Shown: positions 12,442-38,607, counted from the stretch's first letter. The stretch is 64,000 nt of DNA from Silurus meridionalis (GCF_014805685.1 NC_060884.1:16379356-16443355), one strand, 5' to 3'. Made by a program: numbers and translations. The notes: generated from the letters alone by a model not told the origin.

Positions 12442-13068
12442 TAATTTGCTTCATTGGGTGGTTGCTAGCTAAGCTCAAAAGATCGTTCAGCATCTGCCAG
12501 TATTGCACAATAATAAATATAGTATAGCTATTTATCTTTTTAATTTCATCCTGATTAATTGAATAAAAAATGGACCTACCAAACGTTCTTATTTTTGTCT
12601 CATGTCCATGTCATTTTCACTCACATATACTAACAACCATTGAATGAGATTTGACAGATATGTTCCTTACGACTATATTCATGGATGATGGATGAGATGT
12701 GCCTGTTTGTTGAATATGTTTGAAACACAGGAATGCCTTTCCACCGAATGCCAATTTGGTTGGATGAGTATAGTAAATGTTAGATAGTCTTTATAAGACC
12801 TGCTATACAGTTGAAAAGGTTCGCAAGACCTGCACCTTGAAATTATTTTTTAATGTTTTTAGAAATCTGAAAGAAGTCATAAGTGCTTTGGATTTCTGAG
12901 CATTTAATCCTATTAACAGTAACAACGATTACAACACTGGTCTCCAGTAACTGATCAATGCATGAATAGGGTATCAACACTGCTCTGGTTGTAAACTAAA
13001 TATAAGAACTTAAAAAGTTAAATATAAGTTAAGTGGATCTTATCTTTAGAATATTAAATATTAAATGT

Positions 13069-13071
<3 letters not shown>

Positions 13072-13138
<67 letters not shown>
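13072..13138. repeat. (CA)n microsatellite
   Basis: About 33 CA units. It directly abuts the LINE 3' tail that follows. Confidence 0.95.
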
Positions 13139-13142
<4 letters not shown>

Positions 13143-13530
13143 TTTACCCAAATAAAGCCCCTATACCAGCACATGGACACTTTAAGGACAAATCACACTG
13201 GATTACTTTAATCTGTACTTCTGTCACTATCTGTCATACACATATTCATCCCTTTCTGTGCAATTTGTGTATATCTACAGTATATATACATTTCCATTTG
13301 TGTGTGTATATAATTATATATATTTATTATATTATTCCTAACATTAATTTCATACTTTTTAGCTATACTAATACTTTATATTATTTTTTTTAATTATTTT
13401 TTTTATCCTATATAATTCTATATATCCTATTTAAATTTGTTTATGTTTACATGTTGTAAAAAAGCATTTCACTACATGTTGTACTCTGTATGAATGTGTG
13501 ACAAATAAAATTGTAATTTTAATTTTAATA
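13139..13530 (+). mobile_element. 3' tail of an L2/CR1-like LINE
   Basis: The stretch with GCATTTCACTACATGTTGTA and TGTGACAAATAAAATTGTAA is a typical fish LINE 3' end with a terminal AATAAA-type signal. It is 5'-truncated, with no reverse transcriptase coding retained. Confidence 0.5.
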
Positions 13531-14271
13531 GGTTTCAGCTGTGAAAACAACTGAAAGAATCTATGCCTGTAAAAGCATAAACAAAAAGCAATATGCATAA
13601 GTTTAGTGATGGCAGTGGGTCGTAAGCTTGATGCAGTTATTAAAAGCAATTGATATTCAACCAAATATAAAAACTTTAATACTATCTGGTTCTATCTGTT
13701 TACCTCAGAATTGCATAGTCTGCCTCCTACATTGCTTTTTTCTAAGTTGTTTAACACATCAGTTTATAGACTACAAGAACAAATGACCTTGCTGTTTTAA
13801 TATTTTCATAGGTGATGATATGTCGTTGCTTAAGCATATTCTGTTTGACTTGAACACAGAAGCCACAGCCCTGCTTTGCATAGCACTTTGATGTGAACTT
13901 TATTTGTACTGTACATATAAAGTTTACAGAGTACACAATGCATAGACAAGAGGGTTTATTTTAGAACCTGCTACAAGATCCACAAGGATACAAATCTTTA
14001 ACTTTTTCGTTAATCCATCAGTATCCCATGATGCATTGCATCCATATATTGGTAGCTCAAAACAGCTTTTACAAAACAAAGAAAAGATAGTTTACAATCT
14101 TCCAATGCATAACTTGCAATAAATGGACATTTGCTTATTTTTAGATTTGAAATTGCCCAGTGCAACAGACTTGTTAGAGTAGAATTGATCTTGGCAATTA
14201 AGACAAAATGAAACAACAGCGGTTGGCAAAAAAAGAACTGTGATAGTCGAGATGATAAAAGAATACAGAAG

Positions 14272-14478
14272 TACAGTAATCCCCCGTTTATTGGTAAACA
14301 GACGCCACCCTGCAAAAGCTATTTTATTTATACAGTATTGTACTGTATTAACATTTTACTTCATTTCATAATAAATAGTTCTATTTTTATTAATAAATTT
14401 TATTATTTTAACATATGCAATTCCGCGATAAACAGGGGGCGCAAGATTCAAACCGCTGTAAAGCGGGGGATTACTGTA
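14272..14478. mobile_element. Mariner-type MITE with perfect inverted ends
   Basis: TACAGTAATCCCCCG at the left is exactly complemented by CGGGGGATTACTGTA at the right, about 207 bp overall. The interior is AT-rich with CGCGATAAACAGGGGG near the right end. TA at both outer ends fits a mariner target site. Confidence 0.75.
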
Positions 14479-14549
14479 CAGAGAAATACAGCTCAAGGTG
14501 AAGACAGAAGAATTGGACTTTAATAAAGGACAAAAGGACTTGAATCAGT

Positions 14550-15865
14550 TCGTACAGCAGGGAGACCAAGTGGGGACGCGTTTGCTGCAGGTTAAGTCAA
14601 TGAACATCCACTCAGAAATATTCTGACTAGGGAGTCAGATAAAGAGTGTGTTGAGAAGGTTAATGAGTACTTTGAGAAAATGATGAAGAAAATGACAGAG
14701 AGAGGGTTAGATGATGTGGATACATTAAATCAAGAACTGGGAGATTAGCACGGATGATGTGAGAACAGCTATGAAGAGGATAAAAAATGAAATGGCGGTT
14801 GGTCTACATGGCATCCCAGTGGATGGATTGAGATGTTTAGGAGAACTGTACTTGTGCTGATTTTTAAGAATAAGGGCTATGTTAAGAGTTCTGTTAACTC
14901 CAGAGGCATAAAATTAAACATAATGACCAAAACAGAACTCCATGCAGTTATAGGGCCGAAAAGTGGAATCTAGGCTGAGAGGAGATGATGGATGAGTAGC
15001 AAGAAAAAAGGAAGGAGCACTACAGATGTGATGTTTGCTTTGACAATGTGAATGGAGATGTACAGGTTGTATGTGTTTGTAGATTTGGAAAAAAAAATAT
15101 GTGTTGTGGCACTATATGAAGAAATCAGAAGTATGTGGCAGAAATGTATATGAGGGTGGTGAGGATACATATGAGGACAATGTGACAGCACTGAGGTGTG
15201 CGGTAGGCATAACAGACTCTCTCAAGCTGGAGGTGGTGATGGACTGGTTGACAGATGAGCTCAGACAGGAGTCTTTGAGGACTTTGATGTCGTTGTGATC
15301 TGTAGTGAGAGTAGGAAACAGGATAATATTAGCCAGGAGAGGAGGTCAACTGTCCATAATAATAGAGAGTGTGGTTGAGAAGTGCAGAAGAGAGTGCAGA
15401 CAGTGTAGAGTGGGTAGAGAAGAATGGCAGGGGTGATTTATGAAAAGAAAACTTTTACAAGACGGCAGTGAGACCGGTTATGTTTTATAGTTTTGAGGCA
15501 TTGGCACTGACAAAAGGAGAATGAGCTGGACGGGGCAGAGGTAAAGATGCTTTCATTTTTACTAGGAGTAATAGGGATAGACAGGATCAGATGTTAATAC
15601 ATAAGAAGAAAAGCCCAGGTAGGAGAGTTTGGAAACCAAGTAAGAGAAGAAAGATTGAGATGGTTTGGGCATTTGAGGGCATGAGGAATGCTGAGGCTGG
15701 AACTGTCAGAAGGAGAAGAGCAAAACCATGAAGGATGTTTAGAGACGTGGTGAGGTAGGACAGGTGGGTGGCTGGTGTGACAAAGGAAGATGCAGTGGAC
15801 GGAGTGACATGATGCAGAGGGAGACGGATGATCTGCCAGGAGTAGCTGGAAAAACGAAAGTGATA
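14550..15865 (+). mobile_element. Heavily decayed RTE-type LINE fragment
   Basis: It is collinear with the better preserved copy at 37540-40065: thumb/palm-region phrases such as ERVLFVD-like text, GAGGATACATATGAGGACAA, then TTGACAGATGAGCTCAGACA, then the C-terminal TGGTTTGGGCATTTGAGGG block. All frames are broken. Confidence 0.65.
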
Positions 15866-17218
15866 GTATCATTAATTTATACTTCTCGACACAATTTCTT
15901 GCTGGAGCATACTGGAGCAATAAATGTTTAAGTTGTTTTATGGAACTTTCCTGCTTCTTATACATAATAATATCTGAGGATACTGTGATTACAAATGCTA
16001 AGTATAACAACTTATTTAATTAGCGTATTGATGTTTCAATGATTATGGAATTTTGCCTTTCTTTGTAGGTTAGACTATAAGCTGTAGGAACAGCTATCTG
16101 AGCACTTTTTACACTTCATCATTTTCAGCTATTAACTAATGACTGTTCTTTCCAAAACAAACGAAATAACAAGATAAAACTGTGCTAATCTTGTCACATT
16201 CAGAATCGCTTTGTATCTGCAAAAGTGGCCAGAGAATATTTGAGACTTTCAAATCAGCATTGAAAACTTCAGTCAACAGTATACAAACAATAGTCCAAGT
16301 ACTTAGGGGAAAGTAAGACATGAATTCTAAGTGCTTTTTACACCAAAATCAAAAGTGGCCCTCTATTAGTGGCAAAATACTTTGTATTTGTTTTTTTACA
16401 TCATACAATAAAAGTTTCAATGCCTGGTTACATTAGCATAGTGATAATATCTAATGTTTGTCATCGCTTATGTAAACATTTATGAGGTCATGCAAACGTT
16501 AAACATCTTCATTAAGGAGCACAGTACAGTACAATGACTCAAATCTGAGATCCCTGCTCAACACCAATGCCAACCAAACCCCTCAATACACCACTAGTCC
16601 CCCACAATATATGTATGACTCTATGGTCAATTACTCTGCAACACAAGTTGCTGTCTATCTTTCATTCACACAGAAAGCCTGCGTTAGGAAACCGTAGTAA
16701 TATCTTGTGCTATATCTTTGTTACAATTATATATCCCATTAGCTATAAACCCACATGGATCTCAGTTTGAGCCCTTCATGAAAGGACATCCATTTAGTTC
16801 CTCTCTTTTGACTTTGGAAAAGGGCTGCTGTCACACTAGATATTTTTTATAGAGATCACTGGTTGAAGCACCTTCTTTGCTGAAAGGAAAAGAAAAGCTG
16901 ATTTACATGACATGCACACAGTAACCATAACAACACTACCACCAATTTGTAGCTAGTAAAGGTTAACTAGCCAATAGTATTATTCATAATAAGAATAAAG
17001 ACTGGATTTTTCTTAAACATGGTCTACAGAGGAGGCAGCTTGCCTGAGCTTTGGCTTGAGCAACAGTATTTGTGTGACTAGACAGCATTCAGACTATATA
17101 TGTAAAGACTGGCATGTGAAGTTGTATCTCAATGAATGTTGCCAAACCCAAATATTTGTTATCTCTAGTTAAACTGCAATATAAAAAACTGACATTAACT
17201 ATCATAGATTGAAGATTA
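15866..17218. other. Intergenic sequence without recognised gene
   Basis: AT-rich unique-looking sequence. On the minus strand the CTTTTCCTTTCAG acceptor-like string near 16880 has no open reading frame worth calling after it. Confidence 0.3.
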
Positions 17219-17442
17219 CACTACATTATGTGGACAAACGTATTGGGACACCAGACCTTTCCAGCCTATGTGGTTTTTTTCCAAACTGTTACCACAAAAT
17301 TGGAAGCTGAATTGTACAGTTGTCTTTGGATACAGACCTTTTCCAGCATGACAATACTCCTGTGCACAAAGCCAGCACGAATCCATGACTTAAATGGGTT
17401 AGAGCACAAATCTCTACAACTACATATTCCCAGAAGAGTGGA

Positions 17443-17497
<55 letters not shown>

Positions 17498-17580
17498 TGG
17501 GGACTAAATGTGGGATGGGATGTTTAGAAAACACATATGAATCTTATGGTCAGGTGTCCACAAACTTAGTCTATATAGTG
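17219..17580 (+). mobile_element. Tc1-like MITE interrupted by (AT)n
   Basis: Left end CACTACATTATGTGGACAAA and right end AGGTGTCCACAAACTTAGTC followed by TATATAGTG are inverted copies. The interior is a deleted transposon, with an (AT)n tract at 17443-17494. A further one-sided end of the same kind is near 18020. Confidence 0.7.
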
Positions 17581-18780
17581 TACAACATGCCCAAAAGTAT
17601 GTGAATACCCAATCAACATGCCCATATGTGTAGGGTGAACATCCCATTCTAGTTTTAGTTCCACTTTAGTCTCTCTTTCGCTGTTATGATAATCTCCACT
17701 CGTGCATGGAGGCACATTCAGTCAATAAAGTATTAATAAGGTTAGCCACTGAGGATCATTTAAGAATTCCAGTCAGTATTCCAGTCCAGTTCAGTGGGCT
17801 CACGGTCAGGGTTCTCTGCAGGCCAAACAAGTTCTCCAACCATGACAAAACATTTCTATGGTTCTTAATTTTTTTTTGCACAGTGGCTTTGTCAACAGAT
17901 TTAAGCCCTTAAATCTAACAAAAGGGAAATGTAGGTACCACCGCCAAAAAAGACAATTCATTGCTTCAGAGTTTGTGGTCACAGTTTAAGAAAGGCCCAG
18001 ATATGAGTATAATGCTCAGGTGTCCACATAATTTGGATTTTCCAGGTTCTCTGGTTTCCAAAAAATACATGCAGGTGAACTGATTCTAAAGTGTCTTTAT
18101 GTGTGAATGTGGGTGCATGATTATCTTTAATGAACCGGCATCCAATCCAGGGTCTGTTCCTGCTTTATGCCAGGAAAGGCTTGGCATCCACCAATGATAA
18201 AGTGGTTACTGAAACTGAGTGATTTTGGAATACCCCCTCACAATTTTTTCTCCGTGTCGTTTATTTTTCTTCTCGCCTACAGTTCCCTCTGAGCTGCCCA
18301 TTGATTGTTCAGGAGCTGAAAAGTGCTTGACGTCACTATGCATTTGTCTGAAAAGTTAATTTTTCGACTTGGTTGAAAGCACTTTGCTGTGATCAAAAAA
18401 CAGTGGCAGTGCCTATGGGGAATTGGGAAAAATGCCTAGTGTGAAAGCAGTCTAATGGAAACCTAGTCCCATGTACACATGAGGGAGTTCTAGCTTAAAG
18501 CTTTGAATCACCATCCGGTGTTAAAGCCAGTCTGACACAGAATGCAGGGTCAAAGATGCGAACAGTGCACAAACCATTCAGCAAGTTATCACACCATGGA
18601 TTAGGGCAGGGGATTTAAGTAAAGCCTGATACTTTGTGGCATCCGAATTTCATAATCTCTATTTTCAGTGCCAAGACTAACAAAAAAGACGTTTAATTTC
18701 AGAAATGATATATCTGATATCTTCAACTACTTTCAGAGAATACAGTTGGAAAATAATCTTTCCATTCTTCGTAGAACACT
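17581..18780. other. Intergenic sequence with Tc1 debris
   Basis: Apart from the loose Tc1 end at 18018-18045 I see no gene or intact repeat here. It probably precedes the camk1 3' UTR end. Confidence 0.3.
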
Positions 18781-18859
18781 CTGATTTTCTTTGGCTGGGA
18801 TACAAAATATAAAACATAAACCTAGACATAAACCTAACCTGGGTGTTATAAAGAAACCT

Positions 18860-19036
18860 CAGTTAAAGGAACACTTGGTTCGGCAATGTTCAGTCCTCCC
18901 CAAGCCTCTGTTGCTGTCTTCCTCATTGCACGAGCTCCCTCTGGTGGACAGTTTGAATTCAGCTCTGGTGGTGATAGGCGTGTGTGTAATGGGATCTGCT
19001 GGCCTTCTGTAGGTTCTGCATGCTAGTAGGTCTGTC
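18860..19036 (-). other. camk1: Start of the probable camk1 3' UTR
   Basis: Minus-strand sequence directly after the TGA at 19037-19039. A second frame stays open here for about 85 codons, overlapping the last exon, but it is out of phase with the upstream splice donor, so I treat it as a shadow. Confidence 0.5.
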
Positions 19037-32349
<13,313 letters not shown>

Positions 32350-33325
32350 TTTAAAGTTGGGCTGATGCTCCACTTGGAAGCTGAAAAGAGAGGATTAGGG
32401 ATAGCCCAATGGATAACACAGGGGGAAAAAAAGCAAGATAAGAGATTAAAAGGCAGTAACAATGGTACATCACATTAGCAATCTATTCCAATTCACACTG
32501 TATTCACATAAAGGAAAATAATTGGGATCCAGGATTGAGTACCAGTCATACCATAAAATGTTTGACCAGAGCTAGTCAAAACCTCTGCTTTCCATATTTG
32601 CGTTGTGTGGAAAGATTTATTTTTAGGAGCTTGATAACCCTTCCACCAATTCCTGACTGACACTTGATCATATCAAGCTACTTCAGGTTAATGTGGTCTT
32701 GCCTTTTGCAATATTTTAAATTTTCTCATGTGTTTTCATGGGTTCAGGTTGAAGATGTAAATAACCCACAAGAAAAGCAGAATGAATTAGAGAAGCCAAA
32801 AAGCTCTTAGAGCTTATAGTCTAAGTCGGAAGGTTGAATGAGAATGTGAAATTCTCTAATATGCATCGAACGACCATGCATAACTGATATTTGATCCACG
32901 ATATTTAATGGGGTTTTAAACGCTGTAGAGCTATGGAAGGTTTAGTAGGCAAACACAATATCTAATGTTCCATATCTTAAGTATTTTGCACATCTGTGCT
33001 GCATATCTGCAGCGCCATACCTTTCGTTCTGCAGCATTTGCAACTTACTCTACACCAATCATTCATTTTCCCTGGGGTTAGTAATACAATTTATTACTGC
33101 AATAATACTTTCTCTTTTCACTCAGAGGAAGAAAAAAAACATCTTTTTAAAGCTATACACGTTGCATTTTACTTTATACTGTGTTATACTGTTTTATACT
33201 GTTTTATACTTTAATTCAAAAGACTTGTGTTTACAATATAAGTTTTTTTTATAATATTAGCATATATAAATTAGTACTTAATGTAATTTATTTTGTATTG
33301 TATATGTTTAATGTATTTTGTGAGT

Positions 33326-33392
33326 TTTAATATGTGTCCACATTTAAGTTTTTGGATTGCAGCTTGAATTTCCCTCTGGGATTAACAAAGTG

Positions 33393-33468
<76 letters not shown>

Positions 33469-33486
33469 GTCTGTCTGTCTGTCTGT
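33326..33486 (+). mobile_element. LINE 3' end with (ATCT)n/(GTCT)n tail
   Basis: TTGAATTTCCCTCTGGGATT followed by AACAAAGTG runs directly into about 20 ATCT units and four GTCT units. This is a common fish LINE terminus whose tail is itself the microsatellite. It lies in the 5' intron of camk1. Confidence 0.6.
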
Positions 33487-33889
33487 TTAAAATTTGTGAT
33501 GTATGTGTTATAAAATGTGCCGTGCATTTAAAGAAATGATGATGTCTTCTAATTATTACTTTATTTCAATTGACTTTGCTTCATGATAAAGCATGGTGTG
33601 AAACTTGATGTTGGGAGATCCCTCATGTAAAGCTTGAGCCAAATCCTGCATCTTTGGGTATGCGGGTTGCCAGGTCGATGAATTATCCGTCTATTTTTCT
33701 CCGCGCTAACTGAAGGGATTAAAAAATATATATTGTGTTAGTTAACAGTTACTTCCAAACGTGTATAACGACTACCATAGTTTTAATGTGACCTGGTCTG
33801 TTTGCGTGGATTTGGAATCGTTCATTGAAAAGCGATTACGTGTTAGTTTTTTCTTCCTGGCAACCTTGATACGCGACTTAGGGGTTGTG

Positions 33890-34381
33890 TTAGTGGAGGC
33901 GCGCGCAGGGATTCCTAGGACATGAAGCTGTGAGCGCCCGCAATAGACCCTTATTGTGCAAATTTCTAAATGCTTCAGCCTCGGGAGAACCTTTATAAAG
34001 ATTTAAATACAAAATATATAGAGAGAAAAAAGAGAACAAGAATGATAAATAAATGCCTAAATAGTAGCACTGAATACCTTCAGCAATCTCAAACATCCAA
34101 TAAGGATTGAAGAGGATGCAGTGAAAATGGCATCTAAGATAATGCATGAACCAGTAAATCAATCGATGTACTGTAAATTGTGCCATGGGGCATTGTGGTT
34201 GAGATGTGGAATGATCTTGGAATCTTTTTTCTATTCTGTAGTTGCGTGTGCAGAAGTGTCCCTTAAGAATGAAAAACATCATAAAACCTCTATTATCATA
34301 CGCGATATTTGTAGGAACAAAGACAATGCTTATATAAACCCAGTTGAAGATTTTGGTCAATGCACCAAATCCCGCTCCCAC
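33890..34381 (-). CDS. Unidentified 163-codon ORF in the camk1 5' intron
   Basis: The minus strand is open for 163 codons on the same strand as camk1. The product has hydrophobic stretches (FNWVYISIVFVPTN; GIYLSFLFSFFSLYILYL) that could be membrane segments, then a charged end. I recognise no family. In AT-rich DNA a frame this long is uncommon but not decisive. It could be a decayed retrocopy or chance. No promoter or polyadenylation signal can be tied to it. Confidence 0.15.
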   Translation of the reverse strand: MGAGFGALTKIFNWVYISIVFVPTNIAYDNRGFMMFFILKGHFCTRNYRIEKRFQDHSTSQPQCPMAQFTVHRLIYWFMHYLRCHFHCILFNPYWMFEIAEGIQCYYLGIYLSFLFSFFSLYILYLNLYKGSPEAEAFRNLHNKGLLRALTASCPRNPCARLH

Positions 34382-34633
34382 CTCGTGAAGCCCAACTCAC
34401 TAGATGCAGGATGGAAATCAGTGCTGGCAATGCGCAACTAATTTCTGCAAAACTCTGCTGTCATGCATTCAGGTGCAGCAATGTAGTAATGCCATGCTGC
34501 CTATGTTAGGACCCTTTGCCCGGTTAAACTGCTGATGCAAGGTTGACCAAATGCAGGACTAAAGGATTTAAAAATGCCTAGTCTTTAAAAAAATGTATAG
34601 GTTTTTATGAGAGGAAGGTTTCTAAATGCCTAC

Positions 34634-34760
34634 CTGTTCGCCTGATCTCGGAGCTGAATGCTTTGCGTGCGGTCTTTAGAGCTGATGTCGCGCTCGCGCT
34701 GCTCAGCCAGACCTGCTCTGACGTCACATGCGCTGCTGCAGGGATCCTAAAATCAGCAAG
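34634..34760 (-). promoter_or_regulatory. camk1: Probable camk1 promoter and 5' UTR exon
   Basis: A small GC- and CpG-rich island stands out in AT-rich DNA. On the minus strand a donor, GAACAG|GTAGGC, at 34634/34633 could splice to the acceptor at 32381/32380, which opens the exon with the camk1 ATG and leaves 31 bases of 5' UTR before it. The start site is inferred to lie between the donor and the CRE at 34719. Confidence 0.5.
34719..34726. promoter_or_regulatory. camk1: Palindromic cAMP response element
   Basis: The full 8-bp TGACGTCA lies in the CpG-rich island at the inferred camk1 promoter. This is the consensus CREB/ATF site. Confidence 0.6.
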
Positions 34761-34889
34761 ATCCTCCGACATCCGGCAGCTGAGAGAACGTACAACATCT
34801 GGAGCAATGAGCACAGTCCCACAACTTGGAACTTAGAATCCAAAACAAGTCTTAATGTCTCGCATTGTGGGCAGGGTCATTGCCATCCC

Positions 34890-35189
34890 TATATATATAT
34901 ATATATGACTTGTTTTGCTAAGATTAATGTACAAGATAAAAAGTGGAACAAAGCATCTGAGATGAAATGGCATGCTGACTACTCCAAAAATATACTGTCT
35001 ACTGCTGTCTGATTCATTAATACCCTTGTGAAGCAAATCCCACAATCATGCTCCAAAATCTAGAATCTTGGGATGGAGCAACAAAAAGCTGGAAAAGCAA
35101 GTAATACTGTTGAGTGGCAACAGGTCAGAAACATGATTGGGTTTTGAAAGAGTATCTCAGACAGATTATTATTATTAATACATAATTCA
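34890..35189. other. Intergenic sequence with short Tc1 debris
   Basis: It holds a short (AT)n at 34891-34906 and a phrase, CATGCTCCAAAATCTAGAAT near 35047, from the Tc1 family at 17219. No gene seen. Confidence 0.35.
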
Positions 35190-35520
35190 AAAGTTTTTTT
35201 AGAATCTGTGCAAGAGAAGCCATATGTGAACATAATCCAGAACTGCCACCATGTTACCACCATCTTTGGGTCAAAGCTAATTAAAAAAATACTCTGGCAA
35301 AAAAACCTGGAAAGATGTTCTGTAGTCTAACAAATTGGAATTTCAAATTTCATTTTGCACATTAATGGATGCCACATCTTATTGACTAAAAAGAAGAGGG
35401 GGTCATCTGGCTTTTTTTTATCAATGCTCACTTTAAATGCCTGCATCTCTGATGGTATGGAATTGCATTAGTGCCTGTGGAATGGGTAGCTTTTACATAT
35501 AGGAAGAAACCATCATGCTG
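35190..35520 (+). mobile_element. Tc1-like transposase relic
   Basis: GCATCTCTGATGGTATGGAA then TTGCATTAGTGCCTGTGGAA is the sense-strand counterpart of the transposase in the element at 244-1130. Frames are broken by many changes. Confidence 0.6.
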
Positions 35521-35554
35521 AAAAGTATATACAGGTTTAAGAGTAAGATATGCA

Positions 35555-35620
35555 TCTTTTCAAGTCAAGTCAAGTTTATTTCTATAGCGCTTTTTACACT
35601 TGACATTGTCTCAAAGCATC
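35555..35620. repeat. Fragment of a dispersed fish repeat
   Basis: AGTCAAGTCAAGTTTATTTC followed by TATAGCGCTTTTTACA is a phrase that recurs widely in fish genomes. It adjoins the LINE tail that follows. I give no family name. Confidence 0.4.
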
Positions 35621-35707
35621 CAGATGACATCTTTTTTTAGGGAAGGCCTTGCATATTTCAGGAAGGCAATGCTTAACCACATACTGCAACATATTACAAC
35701 AGCACCA

Positions 35708-35814
35708 TAGAATAGAATAGAATAGAATAGAATAGAATAGAATAGAATAGAATAGAATAGAATAGAATTGTTTATTGTCATTGCACAGGGTAAATGGAAA
35801 GAAAAAATAAATAA

Positions 35815-35880
<66 letters not shown>

Positions 35881-36950
35881 CACATTTAAATATTAGGTAT
35901 TGCACAGTCAATGTCTTTATACAGATTGTGGTTGGGAAAATATAAATGAGAGGTAGAAGTGTCTGAAGTGTATAAACGAGTGTGTGTACTGCAAATAGTT
36001 CCAAGCATTCACTGACAGTGTTTCTTGGTGTTCAGCGTTCTAATAGCCCTGGGGTAAAAACTGTTTTAAAAAGTACTGTAAAAAAAAACCCTCTCAATAG
36101 ATCAGCGATTGTAGGACAACAGCAGATTCTCTTGTACGTTTTTTTTCTTGAGAATCCTGCCTTTTGTACCTATTATGTAGTGTTTGTAGTCCGGGTGAAA
36201 TCATCACTAATATGTGTACCAAAGAACTCGAAAGTAAAGTCCTTTTCCACACAGTCACCTTTGACGTAGTTCAGATCATGAACAGTGCTATGTTCACGGA
36301 ATTCTATGATCATTTCCTTTGTTTTTGTGGTATTCAGAATGAGATTGTTTTCTGAACACCACACTGACAGTTTTTGGACTGTTTCATTAACCTCTAAGAT
36401 GAGACCAATCACCGTTGTGTCATCTGCAAACTTGATTATGCTGTTGGTGGGATGCGTTGATGCAGTCCTGAGTATAAATGGCATAAAGAATAGGACTCAA
36501 CATACACCCCTGTGCTATTATTATTCCAATGCTAATTAGACGTCCCCATCGGAAGTTCATGTAGTAGTCAGTTTTGTGCTGAATACCTTGCCACACCTGT
36601 CATGGGTTGTTGTTGGTGAAGTAATCCTTGATTTTTCTCTTGTAGACCATTTTAGCCTCCTTGATGCCTTTTTTTTAGGTTGGATCTAGCAGCACTGTAA
36701 AGGGCTCTGTCTCTGTCTCTGTCAATATTTCAGGCCTTTGGGGAGTGTTTTGAGCTCAACCAGGCTTTTGATTGGGGTACACCCAGATTTGTTTGTCCAT
36801 CGTGACATTGTCAACACAGTTTTTCATATAGCAGAGCACTGTTGATGTATACATCTCCAGGTTGTTATCTATGGAGATCTATGATCGTGCAACTGTGAGG
36901 AACGCCCTTCAGACCAGATTTTAACAGTCATTGTGGTGGGGTGAGCTTTT
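35708..36950 (-). mobile_element. L2/CR1-like LINE fragment, antisense, with pentanucleotide tail
   Basis: On the minus strand, about 36484-36173 encodes reverse-transcriptase text with the catalytic FADDTTVIG, then WCSENNLILNTTKTKEMIIE. The 3' end reaches TTTATTGTCATTGC near 35770 and continues into about 12 TAGAA (TTCTA on the element strand) units at 35708-35767. An (AT)n tract at 35819-35878 interrupts the 3' UTR. It is 5'-truncated and frameshifted. Confidence 0.7.
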
Positions 36951-37539
36951 CATTGTGGGGGCGGGGTATGTTGGAGTTAGGAGCATTGAGAGGTGGTCTG
37001 ACAGGCCTAGATGTGGTCGTTGTATTGTTGTAAAACCATTTTCAATATATGATTTTGACTTTTTTCCAGCGTTTTTTTCCCTTAAGTGGCACATTTTATG
37101 TGTTGTTCAAACTTGCCTTTAAGTCCACATGATTAAAATCCCCATCTATGATATGAGCTGCTTTGTGATGGTTTCTTTGATGTAAACTAATAGGTATGCT
37201 AATGCTATGCTAGCAGTGGCATCTGGTGGGATGTGAAGAGATGTAACTATAACAATGGTAAACTCATATGGGAAGTAAAAGAGCATGTATTTAAAAGTCG
37301 TTTACTGTAAATCAGAGAAACAATATGTGTTTATAATTTTGGTGTTGTTACACCAATCTGTTATGAACATAAAGACACACACCCACATCTTTCCTCTTAC
37401 TGGAGTCTTTGTTTCTATCCCAACGAAATGCTGTGCAGCCCGTTAGCTTAATGACTACATCTGGAATGGATAGGTGTAGCCATGACTCTGTTATTAGCAG
37501 AAACTGTTTTATAAAAGCTGTTTATTTAAGCTGTTTTAT

Positions 37540-38547
37540 AATGGTGTGGATGGAAAGAACAATGGTGTAGGGGTGATCCTGAGAGAAGAATTTAGACAGA
37601 GTGCAGTGGAGGTGAAGAGAGTTTCTGATAGGGTGATGAACATGAAGCTGGAAGTTGAAGGGGTGATGATAAATGTCATTGGTTTCTATAGTCTATGGAG
37701 GAGAACGAAAAATTTGTTAGATGAAGTGGTAGAAGGTGTACCTAGGAAAAAACAATTGGTAATTGGGGAAGACTTCAATGTGCATGTAGGTGAAGGGAAC
37801 AGAGGTGATGAGGAGGTGATGGGTATGTATGGTCATAGGGAGAAGAATGTGGAAGTGCAGATGTGTTAGATTTTGCTAAAAGGATAGAAATAGCAGTATA
37901 TTTTAAGAAGAAGGAGGATCATAGGGTGACGTATAAGAGTGGAGGAAGGTGCACACATGTGGACTATGTTCTATGTAGGAGATGCAACCTGAAGGAGATT
38001 GGAGACTGTAAAGTGTTGGCAGGGGACAGTGCAGCTAGACATCATCAGTTAGTGGTCTGTAGGATGGCTTTGAAGGTGAAGAAGAAGAGGAGGAGAGTGA
38101 GGTTTAAAAAAAGGATAAGATGGTGGAAACTAAAAGAAGAAGACTGTAGTGTGAGATTCAGGGAAGAGGTCAGACGTGTCACTTAGTGTGACACGTGAAA
38201 ATAGAAATTAAGACAAAGAGACGTGGTCTAGGAATTAGGAAGTGCAGGAAAGCATAAGGAAAAAGAGGTTGGCAAAACAGAATTGGGATCGGCAAAAAAA
38301 TAGAAAAGTATGCAGGAGTACAAGGAGATGCGGCAGCAGTTAAAGAGGGATTTGGCGAAAGCAAAGGAAAAGGCATATGCGGAGTTGTATAAGAAGGATT
38401 TGAACCGATTGGCCAGGCAGAGGGACAGAGCTGGGAAGGATGTGTTGCAAGTTAGAGCAAAAAATGTTGGAGATGGAAATGTATTGACTAGTGAGGAGAG
38501 TGTGTTGAAAAGGTGGATGGAGTATTTTAAGCAGCTAATGAACGAGG

Positions 38548-38607
<60 letters not shown>

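Noticed and set aside
33890..34381. Similarity of the ORF to a mitochondrial inner-membrane protease
   Set aside because: A loose pattern of hydrophobic residues only; no catalytic Ser/Lys motif can be aligned.
36173..36484. Minus-strand 103-codon ORF as a host gene
   Set aside because: It contains FADDTTVIG and following LINE reverse-transcriptase motifs.
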